NCBI GenBank assembly: GCA_045595365.1
Contig: JAZOAI010000005.1
Span: forward strand, 24,614-88,613
Reading direction: 5' to 3'
DNA from: SIG480 sp045595365
GTDB taxonomy: Bacteria > Bacillota > Clostridia > Oscillospirales > JAAYXM01
Length of the DNA stretch: 64,000 nucleotides
The notes under the pieces are model-generated. The model did no database searches. It saw only the letters and a list, made by a program, of their open reading frames with translations, and had not been told where the DNA came from. Positions 53,113 through 62,037 of this stretch are shown one piece after another. A program made the position numbers and the translations under genes. The first letter of the stretch is position 1. The number at the start of each line of letters is the position of its first letter.

Positions 53113-53838
53113 GTGGATATATGTATGCTTTACTCATCAGATGACTCGCCGATTCCGAAACGGCGCAATTTTCTCACGGGCAGGCTCTCATATATTGCAG
53201 ACGGAAGTTCTCTGCTTGGCGCAAGATTCTCGTCTTCCGATGCTACGGATATAATCGTCGTTTCGGCAGAGCGTGCCGATGCCGCCGTGACACCCGCCAT
53301 ATATGACGAGGCGCGCCGACAGGGGTGCAAAAAAGTCTTTCTTGATGCCGAATCTCCCTCACCTGATGCGTTTTCAGAAATATGCTCATCACTTCTGCGG
53401 CGCGGCATAACTGTTTTCTGCCCGGATTTTATACAAACGGTTCCGGGCGTGATTCCGGTTATTGACGCTTCCGTTTCAGGCGGGTTTCTCTCCGAGGTTT
53501 TTGAAAAAGCCCGGAGAAGAAACCCCGATTTTGCGGTTTCAATAAGCCCTTCATTCTGCGAGACCCCTCTCCCTGCGGGAAAAGCTACCTTCTGTGCGCT
53601 CCCGCGCCGCGAGGTATTCTCCATAATTAAGAGGTTTGACCCTGATATTTACTTTTCCCCTCAGATGCAATGCAAATATTTTCTGTATAATCCGGAAACA
53701 GACAATGTCCGTCTCGTGCTTTTTGACGACGGAGAAACGCTTTCTTCTAAAATCCGCCTTGCAAAAAAGCATGGCGCAAGCCATGCTTTTTTCATACATA
53801 CTGAAGTTTCAGATTTTATAAACGAAATGGTTTTTTAA
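53113..53838 (+). CDS. Protein of unknown function
   Basis: 241 residues from GTG 53113, eight bases after AGGAGGTG; ATG 53080 lies upstream of that site. I do not recognise the family. The pattern of hydrophobic strands each followed by a helix (DIIVVSAERADAA, CKKVFLDAE, GITVFCPD, PDFAVSISPSF, HAFFIHTEV) suggests an alpha/beta, perhaps TIM-barrel-like, cytoplasmic protein. There is no signal peptide or membrane helix. A perfect intrinsic-terminator hairpin lies inside the last 76 bases of the frame. The gene is convergent with rqcH, one base apart. Confidence 0.6.
   Translation: MDICMLYSSDDSPIPKRRNFLTGRLSYIADGSSLLGARFSSSDATDIIVVSAERADAAVTPAIYDEARRQGCKKVFLDAESPSPDAFSEICSSLLRRGITVFCPDFIQTVPGVIPVIDASVSGGFLSEVFEKARRRNPDFAVSISPSFCETPLPAGKATFCALPRREVFSIIKRFDPDIYFSPQMQCKYFLYNPETDNVRLVLFDDGETLSSKIRLAKKHGASHAFFIHTEVSDFINEMVF
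53763..53792 (-). terminator. Bidirectional terminator of rqcH, lying inside the convergent gene
   Basis: AAAAAAGCATGGC-GCAA-GCCATGCTTTTTT: a perfect 13-base stem with a tetraloop and A/T-runs on both sides. It is 48 bases past the rqcH stop on the - strand, but on the + strand it is 46 bases before the stop of the unknown gene. Confidence 0.85.
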
Positions 53839-53839
53839 A

Positions 53840-55597
53840 TCAGAACGTGTCTTTCTGCCGTAGCTTTTCACAAAGCTCCACGTCAGGCGTTGCATATGCG
53901 GTATAGTAGTTTGTATATATAACGCGCCCCGGTGCCGCCCCCTGCGGTTTTTTAACGAATTTGACCTGTGTGTAATCAACCGGAACGTTGACCGAATCTT
54001 TTGACTTAGAGTATGTTGCCGCAATAATCGCAGCTTCCGTAATCGTGCGGTCGGGAAGCTCTTTCCCTGACGACTCAACTATAACGTGTGAGCCGGGGAT
54101 ATTCTTTGTGTGAAGCCAGAGATCTCCCTTCAGCGCGCTTTTTAAGGTGAGAGCGTCATTCTGCTTGTTGTTTTTTCCTGCATAGATGACAAACCCGTCA
54201 CTTGAAACAAAGCGATACGGCGCAAGCGCGCGCGGCTTTTGCCTGCGGCCATCACTTCCCTTATCAATATATCCCGTTTCGCGAAGCTCCTCACGTATTT
54301 CCGAGAGGGTTGCTTCGCCATCAGCCTTCTCAATGCTTTCGAGAACACTCTCAAGATAGACAAGCTCCTCTTCGCCATCGGCTATCTGCTTGGTCAGATA
54401 TTTTTCCGCATTTTTCATTCTTCTGTATTCTTTAAACAGCTTTTCGGAGTTCTCCTGCGGAGTCAGGCGCGAATCTAACTTTATCGTTATTTTCTCGCCC
54501 TCAGAAAAGTAATTCTCCGCCTCAAACGAGGTCATTCCCTTTTCGAGTCTGTAAATATTCGCCGCAATAAGCTCTGCTCTTTCGCGAAGTTCTTCGCGTT
54601 CCTTTGCTTTTTTAAGCTCCTCGCGCTGAAGCGCAAGCTTTCGCGCCGTCCTCGAAATTGCGCTTTTTACAACCTGAAGTGTGCCGTGAGCCTTTGTTTT
54701 CAGATTGTCGTTTCTTTCGCGCTGTTCATAAAAAAGCGCGAGTGTATCCGAGAGCGAGCTTTGCATCTCGCACCGATAAGCATCTCCATACTGAACTATC
54801 GGGACATATGAGAACTCAACCGGTTTTTTTCCGTCAAAAACAATGCATGGGGCCGGCTCGCCTTGCGAAACCTCAAAAATTTCACCGGCAAGCTTCTCCT
54901 TCGAGATTGCCGAAAACTCAGACATATGAAGCGAAACATCGCCGCACGCGCGAAAGGTAAGCTCGCGGCAGATGAGCGGAGAAAAACCTGAAAAGGTTGA
55001 CAAAATCCACTTATCGCAGAGAACCTCTCCCCTCTCGCGAGAGATTATATCGAGAAGCTCAAGGCGGGATAAGGCCTTCGGGTTAAGCTTTCCCTGGCTC
55101 GGTGGAAGTTCATAAAAAAGCCCCGGCAAAACCTGGCGTTTTTCGCTCATCCCAACATCAACGCGCTTTAAGCAATCTATGATTCTGTCCTGTTCATCGC
55201 GCAGGATGATGTTTGAATGCCGCGCCATAATCTCGCAGGTGAGTGTGCGCCGCGAGGGGACACCCATTTCGTCATTCACCTCAAAGCAGATATCTATGAT
55301 TCGCTCCGCGTGAGGCGAGCTCACGGATAAAATCTTCCCGTTTGTGAGATGCTTCCGAAGCAGCATACAAAACATCGGCGCGCTTGATGGGTTTTCCCTC
55401 GTCTGCGAGGTGAGATGTGCCCTCGGAAAGCTTGCGTTTGCAGAAAGCAAAAGCTTTTTCCCTTTAACATTCGGCCCGCGAAGCGCAATAACAATATCAT
55501 CGCGCGACGGCTGATGAATCTTGTCTGCGCGCGCCCCGCAAAGGAGACTGGAAAGCTCGCGGGAAAGCGCCGCTATATAGCTTGCATCAAGTGCCAT
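53840..55597 (-). CDS. rqcH: Ribosome quality-control protein RqcH (NFACT/Rqc2 family)
   Basis: 585 residues. The NFACT-N domain (DASYIAALSRELSSLLCGARADKIHQP), a long coiled coil (about 290-420) and the NFACT-R (DUF814) domain with SDGFVIYAGKNNKQND and DLWLHTKNIPGSHVIV are all complete. RqcH binds obstructed large ribosomal subunits and adds alanine tails to stalled chains. The older name is fibronectin-binding FbpA family. It heads toward the bidirectional terminator and lies six bases after the Nif3 gene. Confidence 0.93.
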   Translation of the reverse strand: MALDASYIAALSRELSSLLCGARADKIHQPSRDDIVIALRGPNVKGKKLLLSANASFPRAHLTSQTRENPSSAPMFCMLLRKHLTNGKILSVSSPHAERIIDICFEVNDEMGVPSRRTLTCEIMARHSNIILRDEQDRIIDCLKRVDVGMSEKRQVLPGLFYELPPSQGKLNPKALSRLELLDIISRERGEVLCDKWILSTFSGFSPLICRELTFRACGDVSLHMSEFSAISKEKLAGEIFEVSQGEPAPCIVFDGKKPVEFSYVPIVQYGDAYRCEMQSSLSDTLALFYEQRERNDNLKTKAHGTLQVVKSAISRTARKLALQREELKKAKEREELRERAELIAANIYRLEKGMTSFEAENYFSEGEKITIKLDSRLTPQENSEKLFKEYRRMKNAEKYLTKQIADGEEELVYLESVLESIEKADGEATLSEIREELRETGYIDKGSDGRRQKPRALAPYRFVSSDGFVIYAGKNNKQNDALTLKSALKGDLWLHTKNIPGSHVIVESSGKELPDRTITEAAIIAATYSKSKDSVNVPVDYTQVKFVKKPQGAAPGRVIYTNYYTAYATPDVELCEKLRQKDTF

Positions 55598-55603
55598 AAT
55601 TAT

Positions 55604-56401
55604 CTACCTTTCAAAAATCGTGAAATACCTTGCGGTGTCGGTGTTGATCTCTGCGATGTTTACGCACATATCGGGAAAGCTCTCTTTTATAATTTCACAA
55701 AGGCGCGGGCAGATGATGTTCTCCGTTGCAAAATGCCCGGCATCGACAGCATTTATCGAAAGCTCACGCGCATCAAGAAACTGGTTGTGTTTTATGTCTG
55801 CCGTGATAACGGTGTCACATCCAAGCTTCTTTGCGAGCTTTATATATTCGCCGCATGCCCCGCCGCCAACGACAACTTTTTTGACCTTACGACCCGCATC
55901 GTAGTAACGCACCCCTTCACACGAGAGCTTTTTGCAGATTTCGGACAGAAGGGCTGGCATCGTCGTCTCACATTCAAGCTCGCCGTATCTGCCGCAGCCG
56001 ACGCTTCCGTCATCAACGGGTTCTACCGGCACGGCGTTTTTTATTCCAAACATTTGCGCCAGAACATCATTGACTCCGCCGCGCGCTGAATCGAGATTTG
56101 TGTGCATACATATTGCAGAAATTCCGTTTTCAATCAGGTTAACAACGATACTCCCGGTCACATCGCAGTCAGTGACGGTTTTCCTTTCTCCGAAAATTAC
56201 AGGGTGATGCGAAACTATAAGCTCTGCGCCCTTCTCCTTTGCCTCTTTTATAACATCTGCCGTTATGTCAAGTGCAACAATAATCTTTGTGACTTCGCGC
56301 TTTCCCCTCCCGACTAAAAAGCCGGGGTTGTCAAAGTCCATAGCGAGGCGCAAAGGTGCTGCCGCATCAAGAACCTTCAGGACATCGAGAATAGTTGTCA
56401 T
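55604..56401 (-). CDS. Nif3-like dinuclear metal-centre protein
   Basis: 265 residues. The metal ligands are in LIVSHHPVIF, CMHTNLD and the C-terminal DAGHFATEN. The Nif3/YqfO family forms hexamers; the physiological reaction is unsettled. Its ATG overlaps the trmK stop by four bases; a trmK-nif3 pair is conserved across Bacillota. Confidence 0.9.
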   Translation of the reverse strand: MTTILDVLKVLDAAAPLRLAMDFDNPGFLVGRGKREVTKIIVALDITADVIKEAKEKGAELIVSHHPVIFGERKTVTDCDVTGSIVVNLIENGISAICMHTNLDSARGGVNDVLAQMFGIKNAVPVEPVDDGSVGCGRYGELECETTMPALLSEICKKLSCEGVRYYDAGRKVKKVVVGGGACGEYIKLAKKLGCDTVITADIKHNQFLDARELSINAVDAGHFATENIICPRLCEIIKESFPDMCVNIAEINTDTARYFTIFER

Positions 56402-57072
56402 AGTTCTTCCCTCACTTTCAAAAGAGAGGCTATATCGCGCTCTCTTTCAGTTTTTTCTTTTTCGCTGAGAACTCCCGCTGCCTTCCGGCTTTCAAGCTCG
56501 CGTGAAAGCCGAGCTTGAACAGAATCTATATACTCCTTCGCAAAAGTCTCCGAAAGCCCTTTCCGGCTTATGTATTTTTCATACGGAAGAAACTTAACAT
56601 CTCCGGCAAAACGCGCAGAAATGACTGTATACATATGCCCGCTCTCGCAGACAAAACGCTCTGCAAAAATCTCAAAGCCCTCTTTGTAGAGATACTCCCG
56701 CAGGAAATCAGTTTTTGTCATCGGCTGAAGCACAAGAGTGCATCCGCCCTTTGTCCACTCCGCGTGAGAGATGATTTCGGCGATAGTCTCCCCGCCCATT
56801 CCGGCGATTACGACGCAGTCGTGCGGAGGGATGCCGCGAAGCCCGTCTGTCAGGACCGTTTTTATTCTTCCCCAAAGGCCTGCTGCGCAAATCTCGCGCT
56901 TCGCATTTTCAAGCGGCCCTGAGTTTATATCGCTTGCAGTAACCTTTTTTGCGCGCCCGCTCTCTGCGGCGTATATGGAAACGTATCCGTGGTCACACCC
57001 GCAATCTATAAGGCTTTCGCAAAACGGAATCGCTTCCGCAACAGCAAGAAGCCTCGCTCCAAGCTCCCTCAT
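56398..57072 (-). CDS. trmK: tRNA (adenine(22)-N1)-methyltransferase TrmK
   Basis: 224 residues. SAM-binding LIDCGCDHGYVSIYAAES and VVIAGMGGETIAEII are TrmK hallmarks, and a coiled C-terminal region follows. It methylates A22 in tRNA. ATG 57072 is nine bases after GGAGGAG; longer in-frame starts would lie inside the terminator hairpin upstream. Confidence 0.9.
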   Translation of the reverse strand: MRELGARLLAVAEAIPFCESLIDCGCDHGYVSIYAAESGRAKKVTASDINSGPLENAKREICAAGLWGRIKTVLTDGLRGIPPHDCVVIAGMGGETIAEIISHAEWTKGGCTLVLQPMTKTDFLREYLYKEGFEIFAERFVCESGHMYTVISARFAGDVKFLPYEKYISRKGLSETFAKEYIDSVQARLSRELESRKAAGVLSEKEKTERERDIASLLKVREEL

Positions 57073-57092
57073 CAAAAAAACTCCTCCATAAG

Positions 57093-57124
57093 AAAAATTG
57101 CGTGTCTGCAAAGTAGACACGCAA
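57093..57124 (-). terminator. Terminator of the DUF1858 gene
   Basis: Perfect 10-base stem TTGCGTGTCT/AGACACGCAA (57098-57124) with TTTTT after it on the reverse strand. Confidence 0.75.
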
Positions 57125-57135
57125 CCTTTTTGACT

Positions 57136-57339
57136 TTACTTTCCCTCAAGGTGATTGTTGAGCTTCTCAAGAAGCGCGTCAACGTCAACGCCGTGAACCT
57201 CGCACGCCTGCCCGAGTGTTTCGCCTCTTGCAGAAGGGCATCCGAGGCAGTGCATACCAATTTCAAAAAAATACGGTGCTGTCGTAACGTCGATATCAAG
57301 AATATCACCAATGATAGTGTCTTTCGTAATCTGTGCCAT
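57136..57339 (-). CDS. DUF1858 protein
   Basis: 67 residues: TIIGDILDIDVTTAPYFFEIG, then CLGCPSARGETLGQACEVHG. The CxxC-PSA motif and length are those of DUF1858, also found as the N-terminal part of ScdA/YtfE-type iron-sulfur repair proteins. A redox or metal role is likely but unproven. GGAG precedes the ATG; it is a single-gene unit. Confidence 0.88.
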   Translation of the reverse strand: MAQITKDTIIGDILDIDVTTAPYFFEIGMHCLGCPSARGETLGQACEVHGVDVDALLEKLNNHLEGK

Positions 57340-57407
57340 AGCCTAATGCTCCTTTCGATTTTTATACGTATATTATATATCCTATACCCTCTTTTTTCAA
57401 GTATATT

Positions 57408-58085
57408 TTACTTATTTTTTTCAGACGTCTTCATATGCAGAAATTTCAGTGCATCCGAAAGCCCGCCCACTTTATCAATAAGCCCTATCTCAACGGCTTC
57501 TTCGCCGTAGATAACGGTTCCGACATCCGTTGCAAGCTCTCCTACCTTCAGCATATATTCGCGAAAGCTCTCCGCCGACATTTGAGAATGGCGCTCAACA
57601 AAGCTTGTTATCCTGTCCTGAACGCGTTCAAAATAGTTAAACGTCTGCGGCGCGCCAACTACAACGCCGCTCATTCTCACCGGATGTATCGTTATCGCGG
57701 CGCTCCTTGCTATTATCGAGCGGTCCGCCGCGACCGCGAGCGGAACGCCTATCGAATGCCCTCCTCCGAGAATAAGCGATGCAGTCGGCTTTGTCATCCC
57801 GGCAATAAGCTCTGCAATCGCAAGCCCCGCCTCAATATCTCCGCCGACGGTATTGAGCATAATTAGAAGACCGTCAATTTCGTCATCCTCCTCGACAGCC
57901 GCAAGCGCGGGGCAAATGTGTTCATATTTTGTCGTTTTTGTATCGCTTCCGAGAACGGTATGCCCCTCAATCTGCCCTATGATTGTTATGCAGTGTATAT
58001 TCCCATGCTTTCCGTGGGTCACTATCGACCCCGTTTCAAGTATCTCCTCGCGCACTTCCTTTTGGTTATCACTTTTCTCCGACAT
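57408..58085 (-). CDS. tepA: TepA/YmfB-like ClpP-fold serine protease
   Basis: 225 residues. The Ser-His pair is Ser111 in LILGGGHSIGVPLA and His134 in ITIHPVRMSG; LLIMLNTVGGDIEAGLAIAE is the conserved oxyanion region. It has no membrane anchor, unlike SppA. The Bacillus homologue was named translocation-enhancing protein and has been linked to spore or secretion functions. The ATG follows GGAGGG. Confidence 0.88.
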   Translation of the reverse strand: MSEKSDNQKEVREEILETGSIVTHGKHGNIHCITIIGQIEGHTVLGSDTKTTKYEHICPALAAVEEDDEIDGLLIMLNTVGGDIEAGLAIAELIAGMTKPTASLILGGGHSIGVPLAVAADRSIIARSAAITIHPVRMSGVVVGAPQTFNYFERVQDRITSFVERHSQMSAESFREYMLKVGELATDVGTVIYGEEAVEIGLIDKVGGLSDALKFLHMKTSEKNK

Positions 58086-58174
58086 ATTCTGCCCTCCATA
58101 AACTTTCTCTGAATATTTTGAGCAGATAAAGAAATAAAATACATTGTTTTACTCTGTAGTAATCAAGGCTGCAT

Positions 58175-58306
58175 TCAAAAAACAGCCGTTTTTCTGATTT
58201 GCGTCGGAGTTTTTCCCATATGCTTTCTCATAACTTTTCTGAAATATGAGGTTGAGCTGAAGTTTAAAAGGCTGCTGATTTCCTCAACTGTAGCGTCTGT
58301 TGTTTT
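58175..58306 (-). pseudogene. Remnant of an AraC-family regulator (C-terminal helix-turn-helix)
   Basis: 43 codons on the reverse strand, from a stop at 58307-58309 to TGA 58175-58177. They read TVEEISSLLNFSSTSYFRKV, then MRKHMGKTPTQIRK, the last helices of an AraC DNA-binding domain. No start or N-terminal part remains. Confidence 0.7.
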
Positions 58307-58310
58307 TTAA

Positions 58311-58493
58311 AGCTCGGCTCCTTTTTTGCACAAAATGCATATACATATGGAGAAGCCGGGCAGCCCGATTTTTGACAGATACAGCGAAATGATGTCTTCC
58401 TTTGCAGCTATGGCGCGCGGAGAGAAGCAAAACCCATATACCTGCGACTATGAATTGATGCTCTATAAATATTTGCTCAAAGCGTGCAAATAG
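58311..58493 (+). pseudogene. Remnant of a Gfo/Idh/MocA-type oxidoreductase C-terminus
   Basis: An open stretch ending at TAG 58491-58493 encodes PIFDRYSEMMSSFAAMARG and NPYTCDYELMLYKYLLKAC, like the C-terminal helix of Gfo/Idh/MocA dehydrogenases. There is no ribosome site. It abuts the AraC fragment near 58310, so a deletion or inversion joined two gene ends. Such an oxidoreductase would fit beside uxaC. Confidence 0.5.
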
Positions 58494-58627
58494 ACACAAG
58501 GGGCTGTAGCAAAACAGCCCAGACCGCATAAAGTGTAAAAGTAATAATTTTTACGGATAATATCGAAAAAGTGTATGATTTAGAGTGTAAAAAAACAATG
58601 GAAATTCAGCTTGTGCCGAATTTAAGG

Positions 58628-58770
58628 ATTTAATTACACTTTATGCTATAAAACAAATCGAACCTCTCGACGCACTTATGTACTACTTCGGGTTCGATTT
58701 GTTTATTCTGCACTATTTTTCTAAAGCCCCAAAGGGTTTGTAGCAAAATGCATTTTGCTACAAACCCTTT
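58628..58770. repeat. 143-base palindromic element, copy 1
   Basis: Matches the inverse of 63858-64000 with two mismatches in the 140 clear bases. It holds a 14-base stem AAACAAATCGAACC/GGTTCGATTTGTTT (58651-58664, 58691-58704) and a perfect 40-base palindrome (58731-58770). Upstream, GCATAAAGTGTAA (58527-58539) is the inverse of TTACACTTTATGC (58634-58646), and a GGGCTGT/ACAGCCC hairpin stands near 58500, so the full element may be about 270 bases (58499-58770). The gap 58086-58797 holds no intact gene. Confidence 0.8.
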
Positions 58771-58797
58771 TTAGTCTCACTTTCCTTCAGAAAACAC

Positions 58798-60198
58798 CTA
58801 TTTGAAGAAATAGTTCTTTGTATTGTTGTAGCTTATATCTGAAACTATTTTTCCGAGAGTTTTTTCATCAAACGGAATTTCCCCGTCTTCTGCCCAGGTT
58901 CCTATCATATTGCAGAGAATGCGCCTGAAATATTCGTGCCTCGTATAGCTTAAGAAGCTTCTTGAATCAGTCAGCATTCCAACAAATTTTGAAAGAACCC
59001 CGATACTTCCGAGCGCCGTCATCTGGCGGAGCATTCCATCCATCTGGTCATTGAACCACCAGGCTGAACCATATTGCACCTTTCCGGCAATCCCATGCCC
59101 GTTAAAGCAGGTGGCAAGCGTGACAAGAGCTTCATTATGGCAGGGGTTTGCGCTGTACAGAATTGTTTTCGGAAGCTTGTTCTCTTGTTCGAGTGCATCA
59201 AGAAACTTTGCAAGCGGAGCCGCAACGAGAGCATCATTCATAGCATCAAAGCCTGTGTCAACTCCGACGGAGCCCAGCATCGCGGTGTTGTTGTCTCTCA
59301 GAACTCCTATATGGAGCTGCATAGCAAGGCCATATTCTGCGCAACGCCTTGCAAGATGCAGAAGAAGAGTGGTTCTGTAGACAGAGGCCGCATCTTCAGA
59401 AATCAATGCACCTGAAAGCGCCGCTTTCAGTGTTTCTGATGCCGCCTCTTCATCCGGCTCTGCATATTCCGCAACATTTATATCGTTATCGGTTATGCGG
59501 CATCCGTTTTCAACAAAGAAGGCAAGCCGCGCATCAAGAGCGCGGGTGAGGCTCCCGAAATCGCAAATTTCCACTCCCGAAACTTCGGAAAGGGTCTTTA
59601 TATATTCACAAAACCCTGCGCGTGTTATTTTAACCGCTTTATCAGGGCGGAAAGTAGGATAAACCTGAACATCAAAGCTCGCGTCATCTGCTATTTGCTT
59701 GTGATATTTAAGGTCATCGCAGGGGTCGTCAGTCGTGCATATGATTTCAACGTTTGATTTTTTAATAAGCCCTCTGGCGCCAAACTCCGGGCGGGCAAGA
59801 AGCTCGTTGCACCTGTTCCAGATATATTCCGCCGTTTCCGGGCAAAGCGGTTCTTTTATTCCGAAAAACCGCCTGAGCTCGAGGTGGGTCCAATGATAGA
59901 GCGGGTTCCCGATACAATACGGCATAACCTCTGCCCACTTCATAAACTTTTCCTTTGGGCTTGCATCGCCCGTTATGTATTTTTCTTCAACTCCCAAGCC
60001 TCTCATCGCACGCCATTTGTAATGGTCGCCTCCAAGCCAGAGTTCTGTAATATTCTGATAGTGTTTATCCTCTGCTATTTCCTGCGGAAGAAGATGGCAA
60101 TGGTAATCTATAATCGGCATTTTTTCCGCATAACTGTGATAGAGTTTCTTCGCCGCTTTATTTTTGAGCAGAAAGTCCTTATCCATAAAACTTTTCAT
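58798..60198 (-). CDS. uxaC: Glucuronate/galacturonate isomerase
   Basis: 466 residues, amidohydrolase-related. PIIDYHCHLLPQEIA is the metal-site start; GVDTGFDAMND, SANPCHNEALV and the C-terminal MIGTWAEDGEIPFDE match the UxaC family. It converts glucuronate to fructuronate and galacturonate to tagaturonate. No uxaA, uxaB or uxuAB is beside it; remnants of a regulator and an oxidoreductase downstream suggest that a larger hexuronate locus decayed. Confidence 0.95.
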   Translation of the reverse strand: MKSFMDKDFLLKNKAAKKLYHSYAEKMPIIDYHCHLLPQEIAEDKHYQNITELWLGGDHYKWRAMRGLGVEEKYITGDASPKEKFMKWAEVMPYCIGNPLYHWTHLELRRFFGIKEPLCPETAEYIWNRCNELLARPEFGARGLIKKSNVEIICTTDDPCDDLKYHKQIADDASFDVQVYPTFRPDKAVKITRAGFCEYIKTLSEVSGVEICDFGSLTRALDARLAFFVENGCRITDNDINVAEYAEPDEEAASETLKAALSGALISEDAASVYRTTLLLHLARRCAEYGLAMQLHIGVLRDNNTAMLGSVGVDTGFDAMNDALVAAPLAKFLDALEQENKLPKTILYSANPCHNEALVTLATCFNGHGIAGKVQYGSAWWFNDQMDGMLRQMTALGSIGVLSKFVGMLTDSRSFLSYTRHEYFRRILCNMIGTWAEDGEIPFDEKTLGKIVSDISYNNTKNYFFK

Positions 60199-60290
60199 CT
60201 TACATTTTCCTTCTCATTCTTTAAATTTTTTATATCACCCACCTCATAATATCCCAAGGTGAAAGCTACAAAACAAATCTGCCGAAATAA

Positions 60291-60319
60291 TTGACAAAAC
60301 CGCGTGTTAGTTATATAAT
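60291..60319 (+). promoter_or_regulatory. radC promoter
   Basis: Perfect TTGACA (60291-60296), 17 bases, perfect TATAAT (60314-60319). Confidence 0.8.
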
Positions 60320-60372
60320 TTTTCACAGAGAATTATGAAGAACATATCGTTATTTCAAGGAGGGTTTTATCA

Positions 60373-61140
60373 ATGGCAGAGGGGCACCGTGAGCGGCTTC
60401 GCCGCCGTTTTGACGAAGAAAACATTGATACAATCCCCGATTATATAGTCCTTGAGCGAATGCTGCAGGGGATTATCGTTCGCCGCGATACGTGTGAGCT
60501 TGCAAGAACTCTCATCAGAGAATTCGGCGGAATCCCTCAGGTTCTGGATGCTCCCGTTTCCGAGCTTTGCAAGGTTCCCGGCATGGGCGAAACTGCGGCG
60601 TCATACATAAAGCTCATCCCTGCATTTTACAGGAGATACTGCATTGATAAGTGGCAGAGGCCGCTTGTGTTTACCCATGTTGACAGCGCGGCTGACTATC
60701 TTGCAAAACACTTTATCGGATATGACCACGAAGTCTTAATCGTTATGTGTTTAGACGCCAACAACAAGCTTTTGGCGTGCCGGCCGGTATTTGAGGGGTC
60801 GATAAACGCTATTGACATAAGCATCAGGAAGGTGCTTCAGTTTGCTCTTGCCTTCAATGCCACAAGAGTTATAATCGGGCACAACCATCCCCAGGGAGAC
60901 GCGATTCCTTCAAAAGATGATATCTACACAACTCAGCGGCTGTATAACGCGCTGATATATGCGGGCATCCGGCTTGATGACCATATCATAGTCGCCGATA
61001 ACGACCACATCTCATTTGCCCAGAGCGACATCCTCCCGAACATAAACAAACCTGACGTGTTGGATGTTATAATCAATAATCTTCACTCACATAATCAGGA
61101 GGCAGAAGAAGAAGCTCCGGATGTTTTACATAATATTTAA
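60373..61140 (+). CDS. radC: RadC/JAB-domain protein
   Basis: 255 residues. An N-terminal helix-hairpin-helix-like part (CKVPGMGETAASYIKLIP) is followed by the JAMM-type metal site IIGHNHPQGDAIPSKDD. RadC proteins are annotated as DNA repair but their role is doubtful. The ATG follows AAGGAGGG. The last 68 bases overlap the 3-prime end of the opposite gene. Confidence 0.9.
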   Translation: MAEGHRERLRRRFDEENIDTIPDYIVLERMLQGIIVRRDTCELARTLIREFGGIPQVLDAPVSELCKVPGMGETAASYIKLIPAFYRRYCIDKWQRPLVFTHVDSAADYLAKHFIGYDHEVLIVMCLDANNKLLACRPVFEGSINAIDISIRKVLQFALAFNATRVIIGHNHPQGDAIPSKDDIYTTQRLYNALIYAGIRLDDHIIVADNDHISFAQSDILPNINKPDVLDVIINNLHSHNQEAEEEAPDVLHNI

Positions 61141-61963
61141 AAAGCTTTATTGCTGATGCAAAATAATAGCCGTCACATATGCGCTCGTCAAGAACGAAGC
61201 GCATATTTATTACGTGGCGCGAATTCACCTTCCCGTCACGGTCAAGTTCATTTACGACCTCTTTCTTTCCTATCGCCATAAACGCCGAAGTTGTCCCGAA
61301 TTCATAGAGGTGATGATAAACCGGGCTCAAGCCTATTGAACCGACGTTTGTGACAAAGACTGAAGAATGAAACGGGCTGACTTTATTTATAATCTTCGGC
61401 ATAAGGCCGAATGAGTCAAGCGAGCGCATAAGCCATACGACAAACTTAATAACAAAACCGGGAAGCGCACTTAAAAGCTTTATCGTTATGTCAGTGTCGT
61501 TGCCCCTGTTTTTTTCATCCTCTGCCTTTGCCTCTGCAAGGGCAACGTTGAATTTTTCGACGACATCGCGCAGGGTGTCGTTCACTGAAAATTCAGGCGT
61601 AAGCTGGCCCTCTTCTCCGTTTTCGTCCATAAACTTTTTAATTGTAAGCGATACTCTGATGTAGCTTCTCGCAAAAATTTTCCTCCCGCTTACAAAGCGG
61701 TTGATTCGCGGCCGCTGAACGATAGTTCTCACAAGCGCGGCAACGAAAAAATGATACATCGAAAGGCCGGGAATGCTCTCGCGGTTTTCCACAATAAACT
61801 TCCGAAGCCCCGAAATATCCACCTGTTCATCAAAGAAAATCTGGCTGTCAAGCCTCGTTCGCATAATGTGCGGAATCAAATCAAATGTAGGATCCATCTC
61901 GCGAACGCGAAAGCCGTCGTATCGGTCTCCGAAACGGCGCTTTCTTTTTTTAATTTCCGACAT
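61073..61963 (-). CDS. 2-oxoacid dehydrogenase E2-like acyltransferase, catalytic His absent
   Basis: 296 residues from ATG 61963. The fold matches the E2 catalytic/chloramphenicol acetyltransferase family (NVGSIGLSPVYHHLYEFGT and FVLDERICDGYYFASAIKLF), without lipoyl or binding domains. The usual active-site DHRxxDG is DERICDG: Glu replaces the catalytic His. It may be an inactive or altered transferase. A hydrophobic stretch (LPGFVIKFVVWLMRSL) may bind membrane. Its end overlaps radC by 68 bases tail to tail. Confidence 0.75.
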   Translation of the reverse strand: MSEIKKRKRRFGDRYDGFRVREMDPTFDLIPHIMRTRLDSQIFFDEQVDISGLRKFIVENRESIPGLSMYHFFVAALVRTIVQRPRINRFVSGRKIFARSYIRVSLTIKKFMDENGEEGQLTPEFSVNDTLRDVVEKFNVALAEAKAEDEKNRGNDTDITIKLLSALPGFVIKFVVWLMRSLDSFGLMPKIINKVSPFHSSVFVTNVGSIGLSPVYHHLYEFGTTSAFMAIGKKEVVNELDRDGKVNSRHVINMRFVLDERICDGYYFASAIKLFKYYVKHPELLLLPPDYVSEDY

Positions 61964-62037
61964 ATTCTCCATCCCCCTGTTTTCTTGCAAAAGAGTTTTT
62001 TCTTTGCAAAATCCTCATCCCATTAAAGAATATTATA

